Source: Campylobacter sp.
GTDB lineage: Bacteria > Campylobacterota > Campylobacteria > Campylobacterales > Campylobacteraceae
Assembly: GCA_024680445.1 (NCBI GenBank)
Contig: JAILCJ010000046.1
Location: 1-8,519, forward strand
Direction: 5' to 3'
Length of the DNA: 8,519 bases
The notes beneath the pieces are model-generated. The model was not told the origin of the DNA. It worked only from the letters and a program-made list of their open reading frames with translations, and did no database searches. Shown piece after piece: positions 1 to 6,638 of the stretch (its first letter is position 1; the number at the start of each line of letters is the position of its first letter). The position numbers were made by a program, and so were the translations under genes.

Positions 1-109
1 CTAGAGGAATTCTAAAATTATTTAAAGTTGATAAATTTGCAAAAAGACTTTGAGAAAGGATTAAATTTAATGAGATAAAAAGGGTGATGAGTTGCTTTAT
101 AAATTTCAT
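1..109 (-). CDS. Secreted protein of unknown function, N-terminal part only (runs off left edge)
   Basis: An ATG at 109-107 on the minus strand opens a frame that stays open to the window edge (36 codons). The product starts MKFIKQLITLFISLNLILSQ and continues SLFA then NLSTLNNF. This is a classic Sec signal peptide: two lysines in the first five residues, a hydrophobic core at about residues 6-18, and a plausible signal peptidase I site after Ala24. A GAAAGGGG ribosome binding site lies at 129-122, about 12 nt before the ATG. The gene lies downstream of rpoD in the same orientation but beyond a strong terminator, so it probably has its own promoter, which I could not place. The mature domain is outside the window, so no function can be given; a periplasmic or outer-membrane protein is the natural expectation. 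Confidence 0.7.
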   Translation of the reverse strand, partial: MKFIKQLITLFISLNLILSQSLFANLSTLNNFRIPL

Positions 110-332
110 TAAATTTGTTAGCCCCTTTCGTAAAATTTGAATTTTAAACTTTTTTTATTTAAAACTATTTAAAATTTATCCTATAATTACAATTTACTTA
201 AATTTAACCAACACAATCAAAGTTAAAAAGCATTTGAAAAGTTTTTAACTTGTCTTAAGCCAAAAAATTTTTACGAAACAAATGATTCTAAACATTAAAA
301 TTTTTAAAGAATTTTACAAAAAATTTGATATA

Positions 333-371
333 AATTTTCGCCCTTTAATTAGCGTAAAAAGGGCGAAAATT
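333..371 (-). terminator. Intrinsic terminator of rpoD
   Basis: Bases 333-346 pair perfectly with 358-371 (14 bp, core CGCCCTTT/AAAGGGCG) around an 11-nt loop. The hairpin begins 3 bases after the rpoD stop codon. On the minus strand it is followed by a T-rich run that includes six consecutive T, as expected for Rho-independent termination. The flanking A/T pairs could allow some function in the other direction too. Confidence 0.85.
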
Positions 372-373
372 CC

Positions 374-2227
374 TTAACTCTCCATGTAGTTTTTGAGTTT
401 TCTACCGACTTTTGGGTGTTTTAGTTTTTTAATGGCTGAGCTTTCTATCTGGCGGACACGTTCTCTTGTTACCGTTAAGGCTTTGCCGATTTCTTCAAGG
501 GTGCGGTCGCTTTCGTCATCAAGCAGACCAAATCTCATGCATATAACTGCTCTTTCACGTTCGTTTAATTGGCTCAATACCTCATCTATTTGTGCTCTTA
601 AATCGCTTTTTAAGATGTGCTCCATAGGGCTTTGTGAAGTTTTATCCTCTATAAAATCCCCAAATTTGCCGTCATCTTCGTTGGCTATCGGTGCTTCAAG
701 GCTGATAGGTTCTTTGGTGATTTTTATAACTTGTTTAACTTTGTCTATGCTTAGTCCAACTTCTTTGGCTATCATAGCAACTTCTGGCTCTTTGCCGTGT
801 TCTTGCATATATTTTCGGCTGATTTTATTGATACGATTTATAGTTTCTATCATATGAATAGGTATGCGAATCGTTCTTGCCTGATCGGCTATCGCACGGC
901 TTATGGCTTGGCGGATCCACCATGTAGCGTAGGTTGAAAATTTATAACCCTTGCGGTATTCGAATTTATCAACCGCCTTCATAAGTCCGATATTGCCCTC
1001 TTGGATAAGGTCAAGAAATGGCAAGCCTCTGTTGGTAAAACGTTTGGCTATACTCACGACCAAACGCAAATTTGATTTTGCCATTCTAGCCTTGGCTTCG
1101 TCTGAAATTTTCTTACCGCGTTTGATTTGCTCCAAAATTTCTTTTAATTTTGCTGGTTCAAGGTTAAAGCCACTTTTACTAGCTTCTTTGGTTTGGAAAA
1201 GTTTTTTTATCTCTACATAAGTTGAAACCATAGTCGCTTCTGGCACCCTTGCAACGATATCTTCTTTGTTTAGTTTAAGTATGTCTTTTAGTATGCTTTT
1301 GTGATTTTTTTTGAGTTCATCGCTAAACATAGGCAAGCGATATTCTAGTCTTTTTAACTCTCTGTCAAATTCATCATCGCTTTTTAAAGCAGTCTCCATA
1401 GACTTTACTATCTCGCTTATAAGCTTACTAGTTGGTCCAAGATCCATTAGTTTATCTTTTAGAATTTTCTTTTTAAATGCTATGATGATATGACCGCTAA
1501 TGTCTTTTTCTTCGATTTCTGTTTGTTTATTTGCGGTTTTTAGCCACTCTTTTTTAGCTTTTTCTAATGCCTTAAAGCTTTCTATGACTTTTTCGGCTCT
1601 TTTGTCGTTTTTCAAATTTTTCTTTGGTTTTTCATTTTCTTCGCTTTCGTCCTCTTCTTCGCTTTCGTCTTCTTCGCTTTCGTCCTCTTCTTCGCTTTCG
1701 TCTTCAAAGCTTTTAAAAAGCTCTTTTACACGGCGTTCACGGTTTATAAGCGGTTCTTTGTATTCGAGGATAAAGTCTATCAAAAACGGAACCGAACAAA
1801 ACGCATCTATGATGATGTCTTCGCCAAGTTCGATTTTTTTGCTGATTTCGACTTCTTCGTCTTTTGTTAGCAAAGCGATTTGTCCCATTTCGCGTAGATA
1901 CATACGAACTGGACTATCCGAACGAGACCACTCTAAATAATCAGTTTCACCGCTAAGATCAAATTCGTCTTCAACTTCAAGATCTTGGGCTTTTTGTGCT
2001 TCTTTTTGTCTTTTTTTAGCTTCGGCTAAATTTCGCATTTTTGCAACCTGAGCTGAATTTAAAAGCTCGACTTTATGGGCTTTTGCTAAGGAATCTATCT
2101 TTTTGATAGCTGTTACACCGGGTGTTTTATCAAAAAGTTTAACTAATTTTTCGTAAGTTACAAAGCCTTTTTCATTTTCGGCAAAAAGCTCATCTATTTG
2201 TGAATATAATTCTTTTGTGGTGCTCAT
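374..2227 (-). CDS. rpoD: RNA polymerase primary sigma factor RpoD (sigma-70)
   Basis: This 617-residue protein is the housekeeping sigma factor, which directs core RNA polymerase to -10 promoters. The expected regions appear in order. Region 1.1-like sequence covers residues 1-85. Region 1.2 is at about 104-121 ([19 protein letters not shown]). A long charged non-conserved region spans about 165-330. Region 2 is at about 382-458 ([16 protein letters not shown], then [20 protein letters not shown], the -10 recognition helix). Region 3 is at about 460-535. Region 4 is at about 540-605, with the helix-turn-helix [20 protein letters not shown]. The length is normal for Campylobacter RpoD. The start is preceded by GAAAGG at 2245-2240, a rather long 12-nt spacing, and by a TATAAT promoter. 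An unusual Glu/Asp/Ser block at about residues 175-197 is encoded by a 33-bp tandem repeat. Confidence 0.97.
   Translation of the reverse strand: MSTTKELYSQIDELFAENEKGFVTYEKLVKLFDKTPGVTAIKKIDSLAKAHKVELLNSAQVAKMRNLAEAKKRQKEAQKAQDLEVEDEFDLSGETDYLEWSRSDSPVRMYLREMGQIALLTKDEEVEISKKIELGEDIIIDAFCSVPFLIDFILEYKEPLINRERRVKELFKSFEDESEEEDESEEDESEEEDESEENEKPKKNLKNDKRAEKVIESFKALEKAKKEWLKTANKQTEIEEKDISGHIIIAFKKKILKDKLMDLGPTSKLISEIVKSMETALKSDDEFDRELKRLEYRLPMFSDELKKNHKSILKDILKLNKEDIVARVPEATMVSTYVEIKKLFQTKEASKSGFNLEPAKLKEILEQIKRGKKISDEAKARMAKSNLRLVVSIAKRFTNRGLPFLDLIQEGNIGLMKAVDKFEYRKGYKFSTYATWWIRQAISRAIADQARTIRIPIHMIETINRINKISRKYMQEHGKEPEVAMIAKEVGLSIDKVKQVIKITKEPISLEAPIANEDDGKFGDFIEDKTSQSPMEHILKSDLRAQIDEVLSQLNERERAVICMRFGLLDDESDRTLEEIGKALTVTRERVRQIESSAIKKLKHPKVGRKLKNYMES
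1637..1705. repeat. 33-bp perfect tandem repeat inside rpoD (about 2.1 copies)
   Basis: Bases 1640-1672 and 1673-1705 are identical 33-mers, and the periodicity extends 3 bases further left to 1637. On the coding (minus) strand each unit encodes 11 acidic residues of the type [11 protein letters not shown]. The repeat therefore stays in frame and adds acidic linker to the non-conserved region between sigma regions 1.2 and 2. Copy number could vary by slippage without breaking the frame. Confidence 0.95.
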
Positions 2228-2273
2228 TTGTGTGCTGTGCCTTTCTGCATTTGAAGCTGATTAAAGAGAGTGG

Positions 2274-2279
2274 ATTATA
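2274..2279 (-). promoter_or_regulatory. Sigma-70 promoter (-10 box) of rpoD
   Basis: The minus strand reads TTTTTGGGTATAATCC, a perfect TATAAT -10 box at 2279-2274 preceded by a T-rich stretch. Campylobacter promoters typically have this form and lack a clear -35 box. Transcription would start near 2267, giving a leader of roughly 40 nt before the rpoD ATG. Confidence 0.75.
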
Positions 2280-2354
2280 CCCAAAAATTTTTAATATTGC
2301 TTTAATCGCTAAAATTTCGGGCTTTTTTTGCTAATTTAAAATACAAAAAAATTT

Positions 2355-2372
2355 TTGGAATACATTTTGCTT
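2355..2372 (+). promoter_or_regulatory. Sigma-54 (RpoN) promoter of flgG2
   Basis: The sequence TTGGAATACATTTTGCTT has the invariant GG (2357-2358) and GC (2369-2370) separated by exactly 10 bases, as RpoN requires. It also matches the Campylobacter flagellar form TTGGAA-N6-TTGCTT. The expected transcription start is near 2381, about 20 nt before the flgG2 ATG. This implies control by RpoN and the FlgS/FlgR two-component system, known from C. jejuni. Confidence 0.8.
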
Positions 2373-2402
2373 TTTTGCGAAAAATTTTACTAAGGATTTG
2401 CA

Positions 2403-3215
2403 ATGAACAACGGATACTATCAAGCCACAGGTGCGATGGTTACGCAGTTTAACCGACTAAATGTTATCACAAACAATCTTGCAAATGTCAATACCATAGG
2501 CTATAAAAGAGACGATGTTGTTATAGGCGATTTTGAGCGAATTTTTAAGCAAACACAAGATGAATTACCGCTTAAAAATCACACAAAAGACGCCGCAAAA
2601 TATCTAAATAGAGCCATTGACAGAGTACCACAAATCAGCGAGGAATACACTGATTTTAGTTCTGGCGGTTTAAAAGAAAGCAAAAATGCTCTTGATTTTG
2701 CGATAAAACGAGATGATTTGTTTTTCTTAGTTGATACCCCAAACGGTGAAAGGCTTACCAAAAATGGCTCATTTAGCATAGATAGCGAGGGTTTTTTGGT
2801 TAGCAAAGAAGGTTACCGTGTACTTGGTACAGGCTATGAAACCCAGCCGGCTGCAAGTAGAGGCATACAAATCACCCAAGGTTCGCAAATAGATGTCGAT
2901 AAAAACGGCAATGTCTATCTCGACGGCGATGCAGTTGCAAAAATGTTTATCGCCCAACCACGAGAAATTCGAGATCTTGAAAAAATAGGCGACAATCTTT
3001 TTAAGGCAAAAAGCATGAACGAGCTTAGCGATATCGCCGATGCTGATAGTGTTGTTCAAGGTTTTGCACAAATGTCAAATGTCAATGCCGTTACCGAAAT
3101 GGTAGGGCTTGTAGAAACACAAAGGCTAGTTGATATGTATCAAAAAGTCATGACTAGCCATATGGACGACCTTAATCAAGAAGCTATTAGCAAAATTGCA
3201 AAGGTCGGTAGATAG
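2403..3215 (+). CDS. flgG2: Flagellar basal-body rod protein FlgG2 (FlgF/FlgG family)
   Basis: This 270-residue protein of the flagellar rod/hook family is exported through the flagellar type III apparatus to build the rod in the periplasm. It has no cleavable signal. The N-terminal rod motif is at about residues 22-38 (ITNNLANVNTIGYKRDD). The C-terminal flagellar helix is at about 225-260 (VGLVETQRLVDMYQKVMTSH). In C. jejuni the equivalent gene next to flgG is called flgG2, and it occupies the FlgF role. The ribosome binding site TAAGGA lies about 6 nt before the ATG. The gene has its own sigma-54 promoter and is followed by flgG. FlgF is an equally reasonable name. Confidence 0.93.
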   Translation: MNNGYYQATGAMVTQFNRLNVITNNLANVNTIGYKRDDVVIGDFERIFKQTQDELPLKNHTKDAAKYLNRAIDRVPQISEEYTDFSSGGLKESKNALDFAIKRDDLFFLVDTPNGERLTKNGSFSIDSEGFLVSKEGYRVLGTGYETQPAASRGIQITQGSQIDVDKNGNVYLDGDAVAKMFIAQPREIRDLEKIGDNLFKAKSMNELSDIADADSVVQGFAQMSNVNAVTEMVGLVETQRLVDMYQKVMTSHMDDLNQEAISKIAKVGR

Positions 3216-3217
3216 TT

Positions 3218-3236
3218 TTGGAACGCTAATTGCTTT
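3218..3236 (+). promoter_or_regulatory. Sigma-54 (RpoN) promoter of flgG
   Basis: TTGGAACGCTAATTGCTTT begins 3 bases after the flgG2 stop codon. GG (3220-3221) and GC (3232-3233) are exactly 10 bases apart, and both half-sites match the Campylobacter flagellar sigma-54 consensus essentially perfectly. Transcription should start near 3245, leaving a leader of about 120 nt before flgG. Confidence 0.85.
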
Positions 3237-3312
3237 AAGCAGTAAAATTTAGTCAAACCCAGCTAAATTTGTCCTTTGGCATGATTTTTATTAGCCATAA
3301 AACCTTTAAAAA

Positions 3313-3341
3313 TATGTGAGTTTTGAAAAAAAACTCACATA
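3313..3341 (+). other. 12-bp perfect hairpin in the flgG 5' leader
   Basis: TATGTGAGTTTT (3313-3324) pairs with AAAACTCACATA (3330-3341) around the 5-nt loop GAAAA. It lies between the flgG promoter and the flgG ribosome binding site (AAGGA near 3354). On the plus strand there is no T-run after it, so it is a poor terminator. It could be an RNA structure in the leader, a partial attenuator of read-through from flgG2, or a protein-binding palindrome. Confidence 0.7.
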
Positions 3342-3367
3342 AATTTCAAATTTAAGGATATAAAGCC

Positions 3368-4156
3368 ATGATGAGATCGCTTTACACATCTGCAACAGGC
3401 ATGGTTGCGATGCAAACTCAAATCGATGTTACGACAAACAACATCGCAAATGTTAATACTTATGGATTTAAGAAAAACAGAGCAGAATTTGCAGACTTAA
3501 TGTATCAAGTCATGGAATATGCTGGTTCGGCAACAAGCCAAACTACAACTAGTCCAACTGGTATAGAAGTAGGTCTTGGCGTTCGTCCAACGGCGATAAA
3601 TAAGATTTTTTCACAAGGTTATTTTCAAGAAACAAGCAACAATCTTGACATAGTTATAGCCGGAAATGGCTTTTTTCAACTCCAACTTCCAGACGGCTCA
3701 ACGGCTTATACCAGAAATGGTGCGTTTAAGCTAGATAGCGAAGGCACTATCGTAAATGCGGATGGTTATCAACTAATACCACAAATCACTATCCCAGCAA
3801 ACGCTACACAAATTTCTATTGGTACAGACGGCACGGTTTCGGTTTTAAGTGCTGGTGAATCTGAAATGACACAAGTTGGACAAATAGAACTTGCAAACTT
3901 CATAAACCCAGCTGGACTTCATTCTATGGGCGATAATAACTATCTTGAAACCGCCGCAAGTGGAAATGTTGTAGTCGGTACGGCAGGACTTGACGGACTT
4001 GGCACCATTAGACAAGGCTTTTTGGAGCTTAGCAATGTTCAACTTGTCGAAGAAATGACAGATCTTATCACGGGGCAACGTGCTTATGAAGCAAATTCAA
4101 AAGGCATCACAACAAGCGATTCTATGCTTGAAATCGTAAATGGTCTTAAAAGGTAA
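3368..4156 (+). CDS. flgG: Flagellar distal-rod protein FlgG
   Basis: This 262-residue protein has the standard length of FlgG, which forms the distal rod crossing the periplasm. The N-terminal rod motif is at about residues 22-42 (VTTNNIANVNTYGFKKNRAE). The C-terminal coiled-coil helix is at about 230-262 (EEMTDLITGQRAYEANSKGI, ending EIVNGLKR). The start is an ATG-ATG pair. I chose the first, which is 9 nt after AAGGA; the second would remove one residue. It has its own sigma-54 promoter directly behind flgG2. A 30-codon ORF follows 5 nt after its stop. Confidence 0.97.
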   Translation: MMRSLYTSATGMVAMQTQIDVTTNNIANVNTYGFKKNRAEFADLMYQVMEYAGSATSQTTTSPTGIEVGLGVRPTAINKIFSQGYFQETSNNLDIVIAGNGFFQLQLPDGSTAYTRNGAFKLDSEGTIVNADGYQLIPQITIPANATQISIGTDGTVSVLSAGESEMTQVGQIELANFINPAGLHSMGDNNYLETAASGNVVVGTAGLDGLGTIRQGFLELSNVQLVEEMTDLITGQRAYEANSKGITTSDSMLEIVNGLKR

Positions 4157-4161
4157 TTAAC

Positions 4162-4254
4162 ATGCTTTATATGGTTGGAATCGTTTATAGTATCGTTGGT
4201 CTTTGGGTGTTTGATCTGCTTTATTTTTCAAAAAATAAAAGTGAAGAAAAATAA
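4162..4254 (+). CDS. Candidate 30-aa single-pass membrane protein
   Basis: The ORF reads MLYMVGIVYSIVGLWVFDLL followed by YFSKNKSEEK. About 20 residues are hydrophobic, and the tail is short, charged and lysine-rich. The ATG is 5 nt after the flgG stop. AAAGG at 4149-4153, overlapping that stop, gives a well-placed ribosome binding site, so it could be translated from the flgG mRNA. I do not recognise the family. The hydrophobicity together with the ribosome binding site and spacing supports a real small gene, but at this length chance cannot be excluded. Confidence 0.5.
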   Translation: MLYMVGIVYSIVGLWVFDLLYFSKNKSEEK

Positions 4255-4269
4255 AAAATTTTAAACATG

Positions 4270-4293
4270 CCCTTAAATTTATTATTTTAAGGG
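4270..4293 (+). terminator. Possible terminator after the flgG transcription unit
   Basis: CCCTTAAA (4270-4277) pairs with TTTAAGGG (4286-4293) around an 8-nt loop, 15 bases after the 30-codon ORF. The plus-strand bases that follow (TAAAAATTTC) contain no clean U-run, so termination would be weak. Its position at the end of the flagellar unit is the main support. Confidence 0.4.
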
Positions 4294-4352
4294 TAAAAAT
4301 TTCAAATTTCTGCTCTTTATTTTCGTAACCTTATCACAAAACAGCCCCTTAG

Positions 4353-4365
4353 TTTTTGCTAAACT
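4353..4365 (+). promoter_or_regulatory. Possible sigma-70 promoter of the DUF2892 gene
   Basis: TTTTTGCTAAACT resembles the Campylobacter extended -10 form (T-run, TG, one base, then TAAACT at 4360-4365). It lies about 26 bases before the ATG at 4391. The last positions deviate from TATAAT, so this is tentative. Confidence 0.3.
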
Positions 4366-4390
4366 TAGACATTTTTTTAAAGGATAAAAC

Positions 4391-4537
4391 ATGAAATTTT
4401 GGGATAAGACTTTAAGGCTGGTAGCCGGCCTTGGTATAGCAGTAGTTTGTGGAGATTCACCTTGGATGATTTTGGCATTATGGTTCATCATTACCGCAGT
4501 TTATGGCTGCCCGCTTTATAAATTTTTTAAAAAATAA
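4391..4537 (+). CDS. DUF2892 (YgaP-type transmembrane) small membrane protein
   Basis: This 48-residue protein starts MKFWDKTLRLVAGLGIAVVC and ends with VYGCPLYKFFKK. The layout is that of DUF2892: a short N-terminus with a DKTLRL segment, two hydrophobic helices (about residues 9-20 and 25-39), and the diagnostic GCPLYK motif near the C-terminus. AAAGGA lies about 7 nt before the ATG. The family is widespread as a stand-alone inner-membrane protein or fused to rhodanese domains. Its biochemical role is not firmly known, and the conserved cysteine suggests sulfur or redox chemistry only by inference. It is separated from flgG by a hairpin and probably transcribed independently. Confidence 0.85.
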   Translation: MKFWDKTLRLVAGLGIAVVCGDSPWMILALWFIITAVYGCPLYKFFKK

Positions 4538-4541
4538 CCCT

Positions 4542-4550
4542 CCCCCCCCC
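4542..4550. repeat. C9 homopolymeric tract (intergenic)
   Basis: Nine consecutive C (preceded by CCCT) start 4 bases after the stop of the DUF2892 gene and lie 126 bases before the next ATG. Poly-G/C runs of this length are the usual phase-variable elements of Campylobacter. This one is outside any supported ORF on either strand, so only an effect on transcription or mRNA ends is conceivable. Confidence 0.85.
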
Positions 4551-4555
4551 TTCAT

Positions 4556-4578
4556 GCTTGCCCTTTTTTAAGGCAAGC
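4556..4578 (+). terminator. Hairpin downstream of the DUF2892 gene, possible terminator
   Basis: GCTTGCC (4556-4562) pairs with GGCAAGC (4572-4578) around a 9-nt loop. The stem is stable for this AT-rich region, but the bases that follow (GTCTATCAAATTT) lack a U-run. It directly follows the C9 tract. Confidence 0.4.
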
Positions 4579-4676
4579 GTCTATCAAATTTAATAATTTG
4601 CACTTTTAAAACTTTTGATTTTCACATTTTCTTAACCATAAAAAACTAAAATTTCGAAAAATTTAAAGGTGTAAAG

Positions 4677-5168
4677 ATGAAAAATTATCTAAGAAACATC
4701 GGTACAACCGCAAGTATTGCAACTTTTGTAGTTGTTAGTTTAACAGGCTTGGTGCTATTTTTTGGGCTAAAAAGTGCCGGAGCAAAATTTATACACGAGT
4801 GGATAGGACTGGCAATGATACTTGCCGTCATCATACATACAATGGCGAATTTAACGCCATTTAAAAGCTATTTTAAAGGTCAAAAACTTATCTTTGTTGG
4901 CATTATCTTGTTTTTAAATATTTTTGCCTTTGCTTGGATAAACTCAAATGCCCCAACAAAATCTCCACTAAAAGCGATAAACAGCGAAATTTCACACAAA
5001 ACCCCAAAGCAAATTTGCGATTTTTTTAGCAAGGATTGCAACAAATTAGAGCAATTTTTAAACGAGAAAAATATAAATTCAAATTTGAGCGTGACTGAAA
5101 TTTCAAACTCTGCCAAAATAAATCAAACACAAATTTTAGAGCTAATCTTTGCCAAAAACAAAGGATAA
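4677..5168 (+). CDS. DUF4405-like (cytochrome-type) membrane protein with C-terminal soluble tail
   Basis: This 163-residue protein has three predicted membrane helices at about residues 13-31, 39-58 and 71-88. The second contains HEWIGLAMILAVIIHTM, with histidines at 40 and 54 spaced as heme ligands usually are, a pattern seen in DUF4405 (flavinylation-associated cytochrome) proteins. After helix 3 comes a tail of about 75 residues with two cysteines (C114, C121) and a C-terminal segment KINQTQILELIFAKNKG that resembles a small helical repeat seen at the end of related proteins. AAAGG lies about 6 nt before the ATG. Heme binding is inferred from the histidine pattern only. Partners are not visible here. 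Confidence 0.7.
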   Translation: MKNYLRNIGTTASIATFVVVSLTGLVLFFGLKSAGAKFIHEWIGLAMILAVIIHTMANLTPFKSYFKGQKLIFVGIILFLNIFAFAWINSNAPTKSPLKAINSEISHKTPKQICDFFSKDCNKLEQFLNEKNINSNLSVTEISNSAKINQTQILELIFAKNKG

Positions 5169-5250
5169 GTTCTAAAAATATCAAATTTGATGATTTTTTG
5201 TAAAAATAAAGTCAAATTTGCCCTATTTTTTTAATCCTAACAAAGCAGTT

Positions 5251-5261
5251 TTTGTTATAAT
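5251..5261 (+). promoter_or_regulatory. Sigma-70 promoter (-10 box) of pepD
   Basis: TTTGTTATAAT contains a perfect TATAAT at 5256-5261, preceded by a T-run, 25 bases before the pepD ATG. The leader would be short, with the AAAGGA ribosome binding site (5274-5279) just inside it. Confidence 0.65.
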
Positions 5262-5285
5262 TTCGAAATTTTTAAAGGATATTTT

Positions 5286-6566
5286 ATGAAAAACACCGAA
5301 ATTTTAAAACATTTTCAAAAAATAGCTCAAATTCCACATTGTAGCTATGAAACATCGCAACTTAGGGATTTTTTAATAGACTTTGCAAAAAGCAAAAATG
5401 CAGAAGTAAAACTCGATAAAGTCGGCAATATCCACATCATCAAAGGACAACCAAAAGTATGTTTACAAGCCCATTACGACATGGTTTGTGTCGGCGAAGC
5501 ACCAAAGCTAGACTTGCAAATCCAAGACGAAATAATAAGCGCCAAAAATAGCTCTTTGGGTGCTGATAACGGTATGGGCGTGGCTATCGCCATGCAAATG
5601 CTATGTGAATTTGATAATATCGAGTGCTTGTTTAGCAATGATGAAGAAGTAGGAATGCTCGGTGCAAACGGCTTTGAAGGCGAATTTTATTCAAAATATT
5701 TACTAAATCTTGATAGCGAAGATGACAGCGAGGTTATAGTGGGTTGTGCTGGCGGGATAAATGTTTTTGCAAGCATTTCAAACAAGCTTGAAAAGTGCGA
5801 TAAAATGGGGCTTTACGAGATAAAAGTGTTAGGACATAAGGGCGGACACTCTGGCGTTGAGATCCATAAAAATATCCCAAATGCCATAAAAACTCTTGGC
5901 AGATTTTTACGCCAAAACAAGTGCTACTTAGTAAGCATAGAAGGCGGAGAAAGAAGCAACAGCGTCCCTGCCAACGCAAAAGCCTTGGCACTTTGCAAAA
6001 CCGCACCAAAAAGCAATGATTTTATAAAAGTTAAAGCCCTTGGCAAAGGCAACAAGCGACTAAAAAATGGCGATAAAATTTTGTCTTTGATCAACTCTTT
6101 TTCACAAGGCGTTAGAAGCTTTGATAAAGACTTGTCTTTGGTAAATGAAAGCATAAATTTATCCATTATCAAGGCTGATAAAAAGGCGGTGGAATTTGAA
6201 TTTTTTGCACGAGCCATGAGCGAAAAAGGAGTTGAAACGCTAGAATTTGAAAGTTGCGAATTAGCAAAATCCCTTGGTTTTAAATGCAGATGCGAGGATA
6301 GATCGTCGCCTTGGAAACCAGATGTCAGCGACTTTGCAAAACTCGTGCATGGCGAACTTATCAAATTTAAAGCAAACGCAAAAATAGCCGCCGTTCATGC
6401 CGGACTTGAATGCGGAGTTTTCTTGCAAAATCGACCAAATTTGCACGCTTGTAGCATAGGCCCAAACATCATTTCACCTCACACAACTCACGAACATTGC
6501 GAACTTAGCTCGGTCGATATGATAAGCGAAGTAGTAAGAAATGTACTAAGAAAGTTGCAAGCGTAA
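5286..6566 (+). CDS. pepD: Aminoacyl-histidine dipeptidase PepD (M20C metallopeptidase)
   Basis: This 426-residue cytoplasmic di-zinc peptidase of family M20C hydrolyses Xaa-His and other dipeptides. The metal-site motifs are present in order: QAHYDMV (H63, D65), GADNGMG (D94), NDEEVGM (E120 and E121, the first being the presumed general base), LDSED (D143), and SPHTTHEH near the end (H399 as the likely last ligand). The lid domain lies at about residues 180-340, with the GHKGGHSG motif at 183-190. It is shorter than E. coli PepD (about 485) but complete at both ends. AAAGGA is 6 nt before the ATG, and a TATAAT box lies upstream. It converges with the pseudopilin cluster. Dipeptide use fits an amino-acid-consuming Campylobacter. 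Confidence 0.93.
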   Translation: MKNTEILKHFQKIAQIPHCSYETSQLRDFLIDFAKSKNAEVKLDKVGNIHIIKGQPKVCLQAHYDMVCVGEAPKLDLQIQDEIISAKNSSLGADNGMGVAIAMQMLCEFDNIECLFSNDEEVGMLGANGFEGEFYSKYLLNLDSEDDSEVIVGCAGGINVFASISNKLEKCDKMGLYEIKVLGHKGGHSGVEIHKNIPNAIKTLGRFLRQNKCYLVSIEGGERSNSVPANAKALALCKTAPKSNDFIKVKALGKGNKRLKNGDKILSLINSFSQGVRSFDKDLSLVNESINLSIIKADKKAVEFEFFARAMSEKGVETLEFESCELAKSLGFKCRCEDRSSPWKPDVSDFAKLVHGELIKFKANAKIAAVHAGLECGVFLQNRPNLHACSIGPNIISPHTTHEHCELSSVDMISEVVRNVLRKLQA

Positions 6567-6638
6567 AAATTCATGCTCATAAAATTATAAAAAGCCTTGT
6601 GTTTTGCTAATTTTTCATATAAATTTAAGGCTAAATTT

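Noticed and set aside
180..190. TATAAT on the plus strand at 182-187
   Set aside because: It looks like a -10 box, but there is no ORF or recognisable RNA downstream before the convergent rpoD end. In such AT-rich sequence a chance match is likely.
1500..1940. Serine-rich plus-strand frame of 146 codons opposite rpoD
   Set aside because: It is the reverse complement of the acidic Glu/Asp repeat of rpoD, has no ribosome binding site, and does not resemble a protein. The other frames opposite rpoD were dismissed for the same reason.
3275..3295. Second sigma-54-like site TTGGCATGATTTTTATT upstream of flgG
   Set aside because: The -24 half fits, but the bases 10 positions after GG are AT rather than the required GC. 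The site at 3218-3236 fits fully.
4282..4491. Minus-strand frame of 69 codons opposite the DUF2892 gene
   Set aside because: The plus-strand DUF2892 protein has the family motif GCPLYK and a good ribosome binding site; the opposite frame has neither.
4500..4555. Phase-variable ORF on the minus strand starting at the ATG next to the poly-G run
   Set aside because: All three frames through the tract end within about 25 codons, so slippage would not switch a protein on or off.
5924..6364. Minus-strand frame of 146 codons within pepD
   Set aside because: It lies entirely inside pepD, whose metal-binding motifs and length are convincing; the opposite frame has no domain signature.
6593..6632. 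AGCCTT/AAGGCT inverted repeat between pepD and the pseudopilin cluster as a bidirectional terminator
   Set aside because: The stem is only 6 bp with a 28-nt loop, too weak to call, although a terminator is expected at this convergent junction.
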